From the NCBI GenBank assembly GCA_936450465.1, contig OW388302.1, positions 12,549,530-12,613,529 of the forward strand: a DNA stretch of 64,000 nt, in the 5' to 3' direction. The stretch is from Gibbula magus (Eukaryota; Mollusca; Gastropoda; Trochida; Trochidae). The notes under the pieces are model-generated. The model did not search any database, was not told where the DNA came from, and worked only from the letters and a program-made list of their open reading frames with translations. Of this stretch, positions 58,301 to 64,000 are shown one piece after another. Position numbers and translations under genes: made by a program. The number at the start of each line of letters is the position of its first letter. Position 1 is the first letter of the stretch.

Positions 58301-60789
58301 TAGCAAGGGTGCACGGCTTTTGAGATTGGGTCTAACAACTAAACGCAGACACACGGACGGATGCACAAACAGACTGACTGACGCACTGAAAAGCGGTCGG
58401 ACAGGGGTATATCAACCCCTCCGGTCAACTCCATTGTGGCGGAGAATAATAAACAAAGCCTGCACCCATGTAACTTTCATAAAATCTACTTCTGTGTTCT
58501 TGTTGATTTTACTATTTTTCCACTGGTGATATTTTGGAAAAATTAAATGTTCTAATTTTAAGCCATAAACTGCTGTATATCCCTCACTGTCCCTACATGG
58601 GTGTGCTTCCATGTACCTGTTGTTTGAGGTCACTCGAATGAATCATTATGATGGATTAATTTCCAAAATAAAGTTGAAATCAGTGGTAATGACAGTAGTG
58701 TATTATGCTACCTCTTCCTTTTCAAGTTACTATTATTCCTACTTTTACTTAAACCACTGTTTGACACGAAGAGACTTGTCCTACCGTTTTCACAACCACT
58801 TTAATCTTAGCGATTACATTTCATAGCTTATCAATCCTTAGGTATGCAGACACCTCTCTCTATAAGTGAAATAAAAATGACAAACTTTAACAGTCGGGGG
58901 TATTAGTGAGCCAAGCTTGTTTACCAAAAACATTGAATCTTTATAATCAAATGCTCAATGAACTTTTCAAGACGTTATTTGTGTTGTTCTTCACTTACAA
59001 TTCCCGCAATACCGCTCAGCTCGGATAAAATCTACTGTCGGCAAAATCAACTGATTTGTATAGATCTAGCAACAAAGTTTGTATTTTTTGTGTCAATGAT
59101 GAATAATTTTATCATAAAAGTATTCTAAATATTGAAATAAACATTTGGATATATTCGGATAACAACAGTGTATTATTTACAGGACATCAGTTCTAAGAAT
59201 TAAACTTCTGGGACAATTTGAGTGGCAAACAAAGTTTTAAAAATTTGAAACAATTGTGGATTATTTTCTCATCAAAGTATTTAAAATATATAAATAAACA
59301 TTTCAAGACGTCATTTGTTTTGTTAACAATTCGGCTTGTAATGAATGTAAATTGATCAAACATTTCGACTGCTTTGAGAAACCAGCTGTCAGCAGAATCG
59401 ACTGTTTAATGTTAGTTTGAGTGGAAAACAAACTTTATATTGTATGTCAAAATTATCAAATATTTCCTCATCAAATTATTTAAAAGATAAATATAAACAT
59501 TTCAAGATGACATTTGTTTATGTTTTGACAACACATTTTGACTACAATTGATTTTATTTCCGGCCGCGACTCTCAGCTCTGAGAAAGTTGCTGAATCATC
59601 GTCGGTTTGAGCTGCAAACAAAGTTTTTAAAAATTGTACAAATTATTAAATAGTTTATCATCAAAATGTTTGAAATAATAAAATAAAAGTTTTAAGATGT
59701 CATTTGTTTATGTCTAATTTACATTAAATTGTTTTATGTTCAGTGAAAACCGATTATTTTGAAAACCGACTGTCGGCAAATCCGACTGTAGTATCAATTA
59801 TAGAGAGTCAATCAAAGTTTATATTTTTTGTGACGAATATCAATAATTTGTTTATAATATTATTAAAAAAAGTGAAATAAACATTTTAAGATGACATTTG
59901 TATATGTTTGGTTAACAAAAAGTGTTTATTTACAGAACCGTCTGCTCTAAGAATTCAGCTTATCTCAATATCTGTTAATTTGTTAAATTTGTTTTACAAT
60001 TGTCAAATATTTCATCATCAAAATATCTTAAATAGTAAAATGAACATTTCAAGATGTCATTTGTGTATGTTTAGATAACAACAAAGTTGTATATTTGCAG
60101 CTCCCGCCATGACTCTAAGCTCCGAGAGAGTTCGCGGAGATCTTCAAGTCGAAGATTTCAGCCAGGAGCTGAACAACATGGCGTGGAGTGGAGACAGAGA
60201 CAGACCGGGTCGGTTCAGGATGTTCGAGGGGACTAGTAGCAGTCCGGTCCCCGTCCCTCCCTCCCCCTCCCCTTTCTCCCTCCCCACGTATTGGGAGACA
60301 CACTCCAGACACACACGGGGGGAGAGAGTCGGGCTCCTGCTGGAGATGGGAGTGGTGGAGGGGGAGGATAATCTTGACGAGTGGCGCCGTGTTTCTCACC
60401 TTCCCGGATCTGTCTGTGTATCTGTGGAGGACGGCTGTCCCCGTCACTTCGATCGTCTCTGTGTCAAGGTGTGGAGGAGGGGACATCAGGAGTACAGGGG
60501 AGATCAGGTTGGTGAGTGTGTCACTTTGCCTCTACCCACACTTGGTGAATGTATCACCTTTAAGTTTGGAGTCGTGCTGGATGTGGGTCGAGGTAGAGTC
60601 GGCTTCATTGATGTGGAGAGAGGAGAAATCTTGGGGAAAGTTGATCAGAAGTTCACAGAATGGGTTTTCCCCATGTTTTGCATTACTCCATTCACCGACC
60701 GTCCTACAAGAATGAGACTGGTCAGCGGCCGTGAAATCTCCATAAATGACAGGAAAATACAACTTATTCAACAGGCCTTGTCAGATTAA
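30884..60789 (+). CDS. gene B: EGF-ectodomain receptor with intracellular nSTAND3-like NTPase, ankyrin repeats and SPRY-like C-terminus
   Basis: Exons: 30884-31393, 31802-32053, 33297-33366, 36051-36104, 36440-36462, 41737-41778, 50119-51287, 51970-52927, 53839-53937, 60101-60789. All fit GT..AG, and their phases are mutually consistent. With one start codon plus G supplied by a missing first exon the chain is 1289 residues. Order: hydrophobic signal remainder; about seven EGF-like modules (to 254); helix about 266-290 followed by a basic stretch; linker; P-loop NTPase (Walker A GNAGDGKTT at about 356, Walker B VIMFDD at about 399, then a region like nSTAND3); eight ankyrin-type repeats (about 725-1027); SPRY/B30.2-like region. 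STAND NTPases act as nucleotide-driven oligomerising switches in immunity and cell death, and ankyrin repeats could act as sensor or scaffold. Direct fusion to an EGF ectodomain suggests a surface-triggered NLR-like receptor (inference). Less certain: missing exon 1, the long introns, and the last join. Confidence 0.7.
31802..32053 (+). CDS. gene B exon 3: three EGF-like modules
   Basis: Acceptor CCATATAG, 252 bases, phase 1 at both ends, donor GTAAGT. The modules carry GFHGNSC, GYHGLAC and GYQGPTC. The last two share ECSAGCESGY and about 35 identical bases, so they are a recent internal duplication. Confidence 0.85.
32830..32975 (-). repeat. possible tRNA-derived SINE fragment
   Basis: On the minus strand GGTTCGAATCTCGCC at about 32940-32955 matches a polymerase III B box and is preceded by tRNA-like sequence, followed by about 100 bp of unrelated tail. 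No intact A box or full cloverleaf is visible, so it is not a tRNA gene. Confidence 0.35.
33297..33366 (+). CDS. gene B exon 4: juxtamembrane and first half of membrane helix
   Basis: Acceptor CTATTTCAG, donor GTAAGTAC; phase 1 in, phase 2 out. It encodes VENDSSNNG, then VLAIVLPVVSLLV. It is too short to be called as a gene on its own; the membrane helix finishes in the next exon. Confidence 0.78.
33733..34350. repeat. dispersed element, copy B
   Basis: Second copy of 18770-19410, in gene B intron 4. It breaks off at GCAGGCTGTCATTGT near 34350, and the continuation known from copy A (AATCATAATCGAT.AACAGCCGTGTT) resumes at about 35279, so about 930 bp are inserted. Confidence 0.75.
34351..35277. 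mobile_element. insertion in copy B, starting with a fold-back
   Basis: Defined by comparison with uninterrupted copy A. It opens with a palindrome (TACCGTATTTAT ... ATAAATACGGTA; centre TTTAACGAGCGAAAGCGAG) at 34374-34470, related to the CTCGCTTTCGCTCG fold-back family. The rest is AT-rich, with no recognised gene. Confidence 0.5.
35365..35490. repeat. 63-bp tandem duplication inside a minus-strand open frame
   Basis: CATCTCAGTCGGGGTCATGA and the next 43 bases occur twice, back to back. On the minus strand (open 35558-35202) this gives two copies of ELILGGDVSRVMTPTEMQ. I do not recognise the protein; it may be transposon-derived. Confidence 0.9.
36051..36104 (+). CDS. gene B exon 5: second half of membrane helix and stop-transfer
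   Basis: Acceptor TATGATTTCAG, donor GTATAC; phase 2 at both ends. It reads LAVGCVLLVIFRRKLFL, continuing the hydrophobic helix of exon 4 and ending in a basic cytoplasmic anchor. The match of phase, hydrophobicity and basic end is the main support. Confidence 0.78.
36440..36462 (+). CDS. gene B exon 6: micro-exon, basic linker
   Basis: 23 bases between TATATTTTTCCAG and GTAAGT; phase 2 in, phase 1 out. It encodes RRRHDPE just inside the membrane, lengthening the basic patch. Confidence 0.65.
36751..36769. repeat. 18-base C tract
   Basis: Homopolymer C run in gene B intron 6 (between exons 6 and 7). Confidence 0.95.
37215..37990. mobile_element. fold-back family element, left part (carries an unexplained 130-codon frame)
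   Basis: It begins GGTGAGATCACTCATTA and AACAATGAGTTGGTTACACA, exactly as the element at 51340, and ends at GTTTAATAACATA where a pogo element is inserted. Unlike the 51340 copy it contains about 500 extra bases with an open frame of 130 codons (37240-37632) that I do not recognise. The right part continues at 41319. Confidence 0.65.
38454..40620 (+). pseudogene. pogo-type DDE transposase, disrupted
   Basis: The first 225 codons are intact (MSLAPWLKK start; basic KKRKRE; helix-turn-helix-like region with TVQSIRDRQKRRL; a second DNA-binding-like part with LLERMGFSYRKAT). The frame shifts near 39120, after which the catalytic core reads NFDQTGLKYVS (first Asp). It shifts again near 39265 (ITGVVASTMSGDLLPLQLIY) and is cut at 39412-40136 by an insertion. 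It resumes with MDAYADNILVPYL and SLVILD (second Asp), shifts again near 40243 (NVVFVPPNCTDALQP), and has a stop at 40485 before IISTYTELKSR. It cannot encode an active transposase. Confidence 0.88.
39412..40136. mobile_element. 725-bp insertion with 3' hairpin, inside the pogo transposase
   Basis: AACT flanks both sides (39408-39411 and 40137-40140), and removing the insert plus one AACT rejoins the transposase reading HWS-T-MDAYADN. The interior has repeated GACCTTGAC.TTTGACC; the right end has (GCG)n and a hairpin AGCAGCTCCGACT / AGTCGGAGCTGCT. The (CGG-like)-hairpin end resembles the element at 6415-7225. Confidence 0.75.
41319..41460. mobile_element. fold-back family element, right part
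   Basis: Palindrome around TTTAACTCGCTTTCGCTCGT, then AACGGAACGTCATTTAGTATTCT. It is the continuation of 37215-37990 on the other side of the pogo insertion. Confidence 0.75.
41737..41778 (+). CDS. gene B exon 7: linker to the NTPase
   Basis: 42 bases between CATTTATTTTCAG and GTGAGT; phase 1 at both ends. It encodes WELQELLMPAGLD. A TIR element starts only about 20 bp after its donor. Confidence 0.65.
42716..43497. mobile_element. 782-bp non-autonomous DNA transposon with 8-bp target duplication
   Basis: GATCGTCC occurs on both sides (42708-42715 and 43498-43505). The ends are inverted (GGCG....ACGTTTGCGCG). TTTGCGCGGA is repeated six times inside the left end, and CGCGCAAA at least three times in opposite orientation inside the right end, as expected for subterminal transposase sites. 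Eight-base duplications are typical of hAT and P superfamilies. It also holds a 51-bp tandem array. Confidence 0.82.
42917..43090. repeat. 51-bp tandem repeat, 3.3 copies
   Basis: Unit: GGATAAGTATATGAACAGTA then CTCACTCAGTCAGTTAAAAC and ATCTCTGTACA; near-identical copies. Confidence 0.95.
44462..44760. repeat. 166-bp tandem duplication inside the LTR element
   Basis: ATTTTTTAACTTAGT.AAATT and the text through CTTCTTCACCACTAGGAGAG occur twice, about 166 bp apart. Confidence 0.85.
44761..44995. repeat. dispersed repeat shared with 58636-58910
   Basis: Shared with the later copy: GAATGAATCATTATGATGGA, CAAGTTACTATTATTCCTA, GCAGACACCTCTCTCT, AACTTTAACAGTCGGGGGTA. It lies inside the LTR element's internal region, so it was captured there or inserted after it. 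Confidence 0.8.
45093..45311 (-). pseudogene. gag N-terminal fragment of the LTR element
   Basis: 72 codons starting MSATAAGEVP and containing LPGTWKSFKSHCTFIF and VMLWVGEKGRNVYETW, a pattern typical of gag N-termini in Ty3/gypsy-type retrotransposons. It stops soon afterwards and no protease, polymerase or integrase follows, so the element depended on others for movement. Confidence 0.75.
47790..47935. repeat. tandem duplication, unit about 70 bp
   Basis: AGTGACATTAACTTTACCTC through CACTGGAACTTATAT occurs twice in a row. Confidence 0.92.
47980..49530. mobile_element. element with about 260-bp inverted arms and transposon coding remnants
   Basis: The left arm (about 47985-48240: CTGAATGATGCCACTCTGTC, AGTAACTATGCAAGATATCAAAT) is the inverted match of the right arm (about 49258-49530: GACAGAGTGGCATCATTAGG, TTTGATATCTTGCATAGTTACT). 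A partial extra copy of the right arm lies at about 49075-49255. The spacer contains minus-strand coding remnants, described separately. Confidence 0.8.
48285..48805 (-). pseudogene. fragment of a transposon-encoded protein (DUF6589-like family)
   Basis: Two adjacent minus-strand frames. The first holds KPATKAVYLPLIGVNPAQPD; the second holds PNFSGMHILMIFIGSVGVLM and GGVANMMSGTKVSENFKALL. The order (short motif with VxYLPxI, then FxxxHxLMxFIGxxGxLM) matches repetitive proteins of cnidarians and molluscs with a DUF6589-type region. Stops separate the pieces. The family assignment is from memory of the pattern and tentative. Confidence 0.55.
49683..49822. mobile_element. fold-back element, about 140 bp
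   Basis: The left arm runs TTATGGATGATCTACTTCTT, TATTTTACAA, GACGTTTCGG to CATTATCAAGC; the right arm is its reverse complement through TTGTAAAATAAACAAGTTGA and TCATTCATAA. The centre is AAGCTT at about 49750. Related pieces lie at 25925-26010 and 63205-63270. Confidence 0.88.
50119..51287 (+). CDS. gene B exon 8: nSTAND3-like P-loop NTPase
   Basis: Acceptor CACTTTGCAG, donor GTGAGT; phase 1 in, phase 0 out, 389 full codons. Walker A is GNAGDGKTT. Walker B is VIMFDDRFGAF, like the hhhDDhFGxY signature of nSTAND3 proteins. KVIFISRKNV fits the sensor strand with Arg. GFPHCSMMY then FFNTPLKFL fits the winged-helix-like part seen after these NTPases. STAND ATPases switch by nucleotide exchange and self-association; here the domain would sit on the cytoplasmic side of the membrane. 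The size suits a complete NTPase plus helical region. The upstream in-frame ATG at 50085 is intronic in this model. Confidence 0.85.
51340..51725. mobile_element. fold-back family element without the pogo insertion
   Basis: It starts GGTGAGATCACTCATTAGATAA (as at 37218), runs through GTTTGATAACATGTTATGAA and a palindrome around ACTCGCTTTCGCTCGT, and ends TCGTTTAGTATTCTATATAT. It lies in gene B intron 8 and serves as the unoccupied counterpart of 37215-41460. Confidence 0.8.
51970..52927 (+). CDS. gene B exon 9: ankyrin repeats
   Basis: Acceptor CCTTCCTTCCAG, phase 0 in, phase 1 out. After a capping helix (MLWTALKSGRMTAVQSLVKA) come eight repeats ending in TPLH(F/Y)L or close variants: GRTPLHFL, GQTPLHFL, GHTPLHYL, KCTPLHYL, GSTPLFYL, GITPLHVV, GNTPLHFL, GYTPLDYL. 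Several have a longer first helix and the phrase GKGD(L/F)N or GGDLN, an ankyrin variant typical of STAND-ankyrin proteins. The open frame runs 107 more bases into the intron. Confidence 0.88.
52928..53838. other. gene B intron 9
   Basis: 911 bp, less AT-rich than its neighbours. The 81-codon minus-strand frame at 53424-53669 has no recognisable domain. I see no clear repeat. Confidence 0.5.
53839..53937 (+). CDS. gene B exon 10: linker
   Basis: Acceptor CTTATGACCAG; phase 1 at both ends. It encodes DQLPWRDGLIQ, then DLVLCSFNLEDRRIVVL. The donor GTAGAT is weaker than the others, and reading on gives Gly-Arg-stop at 53943-53945. So the protein may end here in some transcripts, with the terminal exon being alternative or a separate gene. 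Confidence 0.6.
54190..54400 (+). repeat. dispersed repeat, second member of the 21786 family
   Basis: Shares AGATCAAGTGATATCGCTTT-like text, GTGCACATTTC, TGTCATCAACTACCTGACAT and TGACGTCATAAGCATGA with 21800-22015. The open frame through it is not taken as a gene. Confidence 0.5.
55076..55780. repeat. 65-bp tandem array, about 11 copies
   Basis: Unit: ATCCCAAGTCAGGGATCTGT, GGACTAAGGAGTCCTGATAG, CCGTTATGAAGAGAAGTGTA, TGTTT. Copies are nearly identical, with differences mostly at GATCTG/GATCAG and GTCCTG/GTCGTG. The unit contains a short palindrome (GGACTAAGGAGTCC). It lies in the last intron of gene B. Confidence 0.97.
56893..57578. mobile_element. second TTAA-flanked DNA transposon relic
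   Basis: TTAA at 56889-56892 then AGGATAGATGAAATG; the right end is CATTTCATCCATCCT then TTAA at 57579-57582. The 686-bp interior shows no transposase. Its ends differ from those of the element at 22077-22998, so it is a different family. Confidence 0.7.
58117..58275. mobile_element. fold-back element
   Basis: GTCTAACACTTAGACTCTGAAAAAA pairs with TTTTTTCAGAGTCTGAGTGT then AAGAC; AAATATTGAAAA and TTTTCAATATTT continue the pairing inward. Confidence 0.75.
58636..58910. repeat. dispersed repeat shared with 44761-44995
   Basis: Second copy; it carries about 40 extra bases near 58775-58815 compared with the first. Confidence 0.8.
58960..60100 (+). repeat. degenerate tandem array of about 200-bp units carrying pseudo-acceptors
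   Basis: Units share (A)ATAAACATTTCAAGATG.CATTTGT.TATGTTT (near 58967, 59296, 59490, 59685, 59876, 60040), followed by text resembling the terminal-exon border: TTATTTACAGGACATCAGTTC (59173), TTATTTACAGAACCGTCTGC (59923), TTATTTCCGGCCGCGACTCT (59548). The real acceptor at 60091-60100 is the last in the row. Confidence 0.7.
60101..60789 (+). CDS. gene B terminal exon, or separate small gene: SPRY/B30.2-like domain
   Basis: Acceptor ATATTTGCAG, phase 1, then 228 codons to stop. The C-terminal half (TFKFGVVLDVGRGRVGFIDV, GEILGKV, WVFPMFCI) resembles the end of SPRY/B30.2 domains, which bind proteins or peptides in TRIM and NLR-type immune receptors. A Ser/Pro-rich linker (VPVPPSPSPFSLPTYWE) precedes it. 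The exon is GC-rich in a very AT-rich surrounding. The ATG at 60109 has a GCCATG context, so an intronless 226-residue gene starting there is the alternative. Domain identity is tentative. Confidence 0.7.
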
Positions 60790-61026
60790 ACATTTGTTTG
60801 ATATTGTTTGTTAGATATAGAATTGATTAATTAATTAAGTTTTAGTTTGACAAATATGAACTTATATATACTTGTTCCTTCCTGTGTGTTGAGTGATAGA
60901 ACATTGACTGAACAAATGATTGAAAAAGTTAGAGATATCAGTTTGGAAATGCTCTCATTGACTTTCTTTTTATCTAAAATGTTATTACAAATATACATTT
61001 TTGAACTTTTAAATCATATTTTAAAA

Positions 61027-61032
61027 AATAAA
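61027..61032 (+). promoter_or_regulatory. possible poly(A) signal for gene B
   Basis: AATAAA about 240 bp after the stop at 60789. In such AT-rich DNA the hexamer is common, so the assignment is weak. Confidence 0.3.
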
Positions 61033-62164
61033 TATTCAAAACAAAACACTGAAAAAGGTATTTGAATTATGTTCAATGAAGCAGCCATAAAATGTCAAAT
61101 TCTCTTCCCTGTAACAAACCATTTGTTGTGAAAGTGTTTAATATTTGTTTATGAATAATGTTATTGTATTTGTCACAACAAAATAGGAAAAACAAGACAA
61201 CATTTTCATACTTTTAAACATTGTTTGCATTTTTTAATCTTTGGATTTGGACCTGTTGATGATTAAATGAACATATGTGTGAAAATGTGTGATATATTTG
61301 TTTGGAAATACTCTCATTGTATTTTATTTGACCTAATATAAGAAACAAAAATACATTTGTAAGCTTTTAAAATATTTAAAAAAAAAATAACTTCTTAAAT
61401 CTATAAACACTGAGAAATGTCTGTCAGTAATCACTTTTTGTTCAGTGAAGCGGCCGTAAAATGTGACATTCTACTCCCTGTAACAAACAAACTATTTGTT
61501 GTAAAATTTATAATATCTGTCTCAAAGTATAATGATTGTTTTTTTCAAATCATAAAATGATAAACAAAACCCCATCCTTATACTTTAAAAGACTATTTTA
61601 TCATTTAATTATTACAAAATCTTATAAAGTAAATAAGATCAGAGTGGACAGATGACAGATTATATTTCTTGAGTTAGGCAGTAACTCGTTTTCTTGGTCA
61701 ACTCTCATCCCCGTCACACGTTGTATATTGGTTTATTACATATATGTACATTTTATTTCAGAAATACAAATGTTTCTTTCTAACGGATCTGACAATGAGA
61801 TGAATATTGTTGTCAATACTCTTATCTCATGACATCACTTCCCGCTCACCTGTTCACGCATTATGACGTCATATCTGCTCGTGCTTATGACGTCATAACG
61901 TTTTTGCGTAAATCAAGAATGGGTATCTCTGCTTATTACCCATATGGTTGAAAATAACCGAGTTAATATTATTGATATGAGCAGATGTGCACATATCACG
62001 TTTGCCTAGCAACGATTGTTTCACCGCGGCTTCCCGTATTCTGTCGTCTGTGACGTCATAAAACGATTGTTCGTGACTTCACTGTTGCTTACAGTCGCAA
62101 GAGAAGTGGGCCACGTTCTGACTTTTTTTTACGCGAATCACATGGAATAGAACGGGTAATAAAG

Positions 62165-62312
62165 AAATTATTACACTCGAAAGTGTGTCATATGACTTTT
62201 ACGAAACTAGTGCGAATTTGTGTATAACCCTCGCTCTCGCTCGGGCAATACAAACATTCACACTCGTTTCGTAAAAGTCATATGACACACTTCCTCGGGT
62301 AATAATCTCTAT
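62165..62312. mobile_element. fold-back element with CTCGCTCTCGCTCG centre
   Basis: AAGTGTGTCATATGACTTTT pairs with AAAAGTCATATGACACACTT around CCCTCGCTCTCGCTCGGGC; GGTAATAA pairs at the outer ends. Confidence 0.88.
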
Positions 62313-63204
62313 TTCTCCGTGTTATAGCTTGGAGACAAATATTTGTTTTAAAGCATCTTATTCAGTTGTTATTTGTCATAGCTTGGAGACAATTTCTTGT
62401 TTTAAAACATCTTATTCAGTTGTTATTTTTCAAGAGAGAACATTTTAGTGATCACGGTGATGTGTTTACTTTCTACATGCCACTTTTAGTGCACTAAATA
62501 TTACAATTTTCTGTAATCGTTTGTTGAACATCGTTCGAGGTTTCATCGATGTAAAACAATGAGCGTAGATTGTACTGTGGGCGGTAATCTCTCTGTTTTA
62601 CAATACAAACATATATAGTGACTGAAATTTCATCGTCCACTGATTTCCAACTTGAACATGGTATAGTTTTCGGAAATCATTGAAAAGGAACTTTCATTAG
62701 TTCATAAGCGATAACAGTTATTGGAAAGTTAAATCTAAATCAGAATATCTAAAAATCCATGAGTATAAACCAATGTGGATGGATATCTTTACAGAACTCA
62801 AGTCATAAATTAACTTATCATTACTTTCAGGATAAAATAATTCATGTACAAATGGAATATAATTTAACGAATTGCTTAAACCACCCCCTATTGTACTTAA
62901 ATGATAAGTAAATATATAATTAGCCTAGATGTCAACTAATATAAGGTTGTATTGATAATTATAATGTAAAAATATAACTGTAAGAATTTAAATGTGAAAT
63001 TTTACAGAAATCATATATTTGTGCATAATTAGTTATTGTTTTAGCAATGAAAGTAAAATGATTGTAAAATCTCATGAATTTGACACAATCTGTATATTTA
63101 TGAGATAGGAAGATTGTCACCGTAGAAAGCACTTAAAGATCTAAAATCAATTTAGGCAAAATATCCAGCCATTATATATAACTCTTTGAGAGGCAAACAT
63201 GAAG

Positions 63205-63275
63205 GATATTTATGGATGATCAACGTCTTTATTTAACGTTTTCTACGTTTCAGTTTGATTAAATTTTATGAAACA
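63205..63275. repeat. partial copy of the 49683 fold-back family
   Basis: TTTATGGATGATCAACGTCT, TTATTT and CTACGTTTCAG match the left arm of 49683-49822. Confidence 0.6.
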
Positions 63276-63810
63276 AATCGGGAATGTATCTAACTATCAA
63301 AATGATCATAAGGCATGCTCCCCTCGCTAACCAAGTGGTCAGGCCATTTTGTTTATTTATCTTCAAGAGTAAGCAATAATAAAATAAGTATATGTGTATG
63401 TGCGTACATAAACACTGTGTATCTTAGGTGGAAATGGGTATTATATCACCAATCATTGCAAATAATAAAATTTGTATGTGCGTACATGATCACTGTGTAT
63501 TTCCAGTGAAAATTAATATTTTATCATAAGTAGATGTTCACCTAAACAGGGTGTTTCATCAATGCAAGTGAGTTTCGTACCGTTGATGTTTGAAGATTAG
63601 TATGTGTTAGGTATTATATGTATTATACATGTGTATTACTATGACATGTGCGCGTAAATATTGTGTGTTTCAACATTTTAATGTTCTTCTCTAGAACAAC
63701 TGTACCAAAATACCTAAAATATTCGGGGAGGTATCTTGCACTCCAGAAAAAGCACACGGCAGGGGGAGCACTCAGATACAACGTACCTCAAACTATAAGA
63801 TACAACAACC

Positions 63811-64000
63811 TATGTTGAGGGTTAAACCTTGGATTCAACATCCCTTAAACTAAGTTAACGGTTAGAGCTTGGATTAAAGATCCCTTAAACTATATTATCG
63901 GTTAGACCTTGGATTCAACATCCCTTAACTATGTTGAGGGTTAGACCTTGGATTCAACATCCCTTAAACTATGTTCAGTATTAGAGCTTAGATATAACGT
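63811..64000. repeat. 40-bp tandem repeat running off the window end
   Basis: GGTTAGACCTTGGATTCAAC, ATCCCTTAAACTATGTTGAG repeats at 39-40-bp spacing (for example at 63831, 63871, 63911 and 63950). Confidence 0.9.

Larger units (their letters stand above)
60790..64000. other. non-coding tail of the window
   Basis: Gene B 3' region, then AT-rich DNA. Text near 61065-61160 (GCAGCCATAAAATGT, TCCCTGTAACAAAC) is repeated near 61440-61510. A duplication sits at 63370-63520 (ATGTGCGTACAT). No gene is recognised. Confidence 0.55.

Noticed and set aside
60115..60715. 123-codon minus and 175-codon plus frames
   Set aside because: Shadows of the GC-rich terminal exon; neither has a recognisable domain.

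Overview
The window looks like nuclear DNA of an invertebrate animal, most likely a lophotrochozoan and probably a marine mollusc. Genes are split by long AT-rich introns with GT..AG borders. Intergenic DNA is dense with microsatellites, fold-back elements and decayed transposons (LINE, pogo/Tigger, Crypton, Ty3-type LTR). The receptor families (multi-EGF receptors, nSTAND3-type NTPases with ankyrin repeats) are expanded in molluscs. The species is not identifiable from the sequence alone.

Two host genes can be assembled by eye from splice sites and reading phase. Gene A (minus strand, 18484 down to 9492) has five exons and closes exactly in frame as a 724-residue type I membrane protein: signal peptide, about eight laminin-type EGF-like modules, one membrane helix, and a 347-residue cytoplasmic tail with a duplicated tyrosine motif. 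Gene B (plus strand, 30884 to at least 53937 and probably 60789) has ten visible exons joined in consistent phase: the rest of a signal peptide, about seven EGF-like modules, a membrane helix split by an intron, a basic stop-transfer stretch, an nSTAND3-like P-loop NTPase, eight ankyrin-type repeats and, if the last join is right, a divergent SPRY/B30.2-like domain. The start codon exon of gene B is not located. The EGF part of both genes uses the same phase pattern (1, 1, 1, then 2 around the membrane helix), so they look like paralogous receptors that acquired different intracellular halves. Gene B would couple a scavenger-receptor-like ectodomain directly to an NLR-like switch in one chain.

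Layout: 1-9.4 kb is non-coding, with minisatellites and repeats. 9.5-18.5 kb is gene A; its 6 kb first intron holds a (GA)n tract, a dispersed repeat, a TIR element and a hairpin element. 18.5-30.9 kb is intergenic DNA with nested TIR elements and a wrecked non-LTR retrotransposon. 30.9-60.8 kb is gene B. Its large introns carry a pogo/Tigger element inserted in a fold-back element (37-41.4 kb), a nest of TIR elements (41.8-43.6 kb), a multi-exon Crypton-type recombinase pseudogene split by a short LTR retrotransposon (43.8-47.3 kb), an inverted-repeat element with transposon coding remnants (48-49.5 kb), a 65-bp tandem array (55.1-55.8 kb), a TTAA-flanked element (56.9-57.6 kb) and degenerate copies of the terminal-exon acceptor region (59-60.1 kb). 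60.8-64 kb is non-coding.

Exon borders come from reading splice motifs and codon phase. No alignment or transcript was available.
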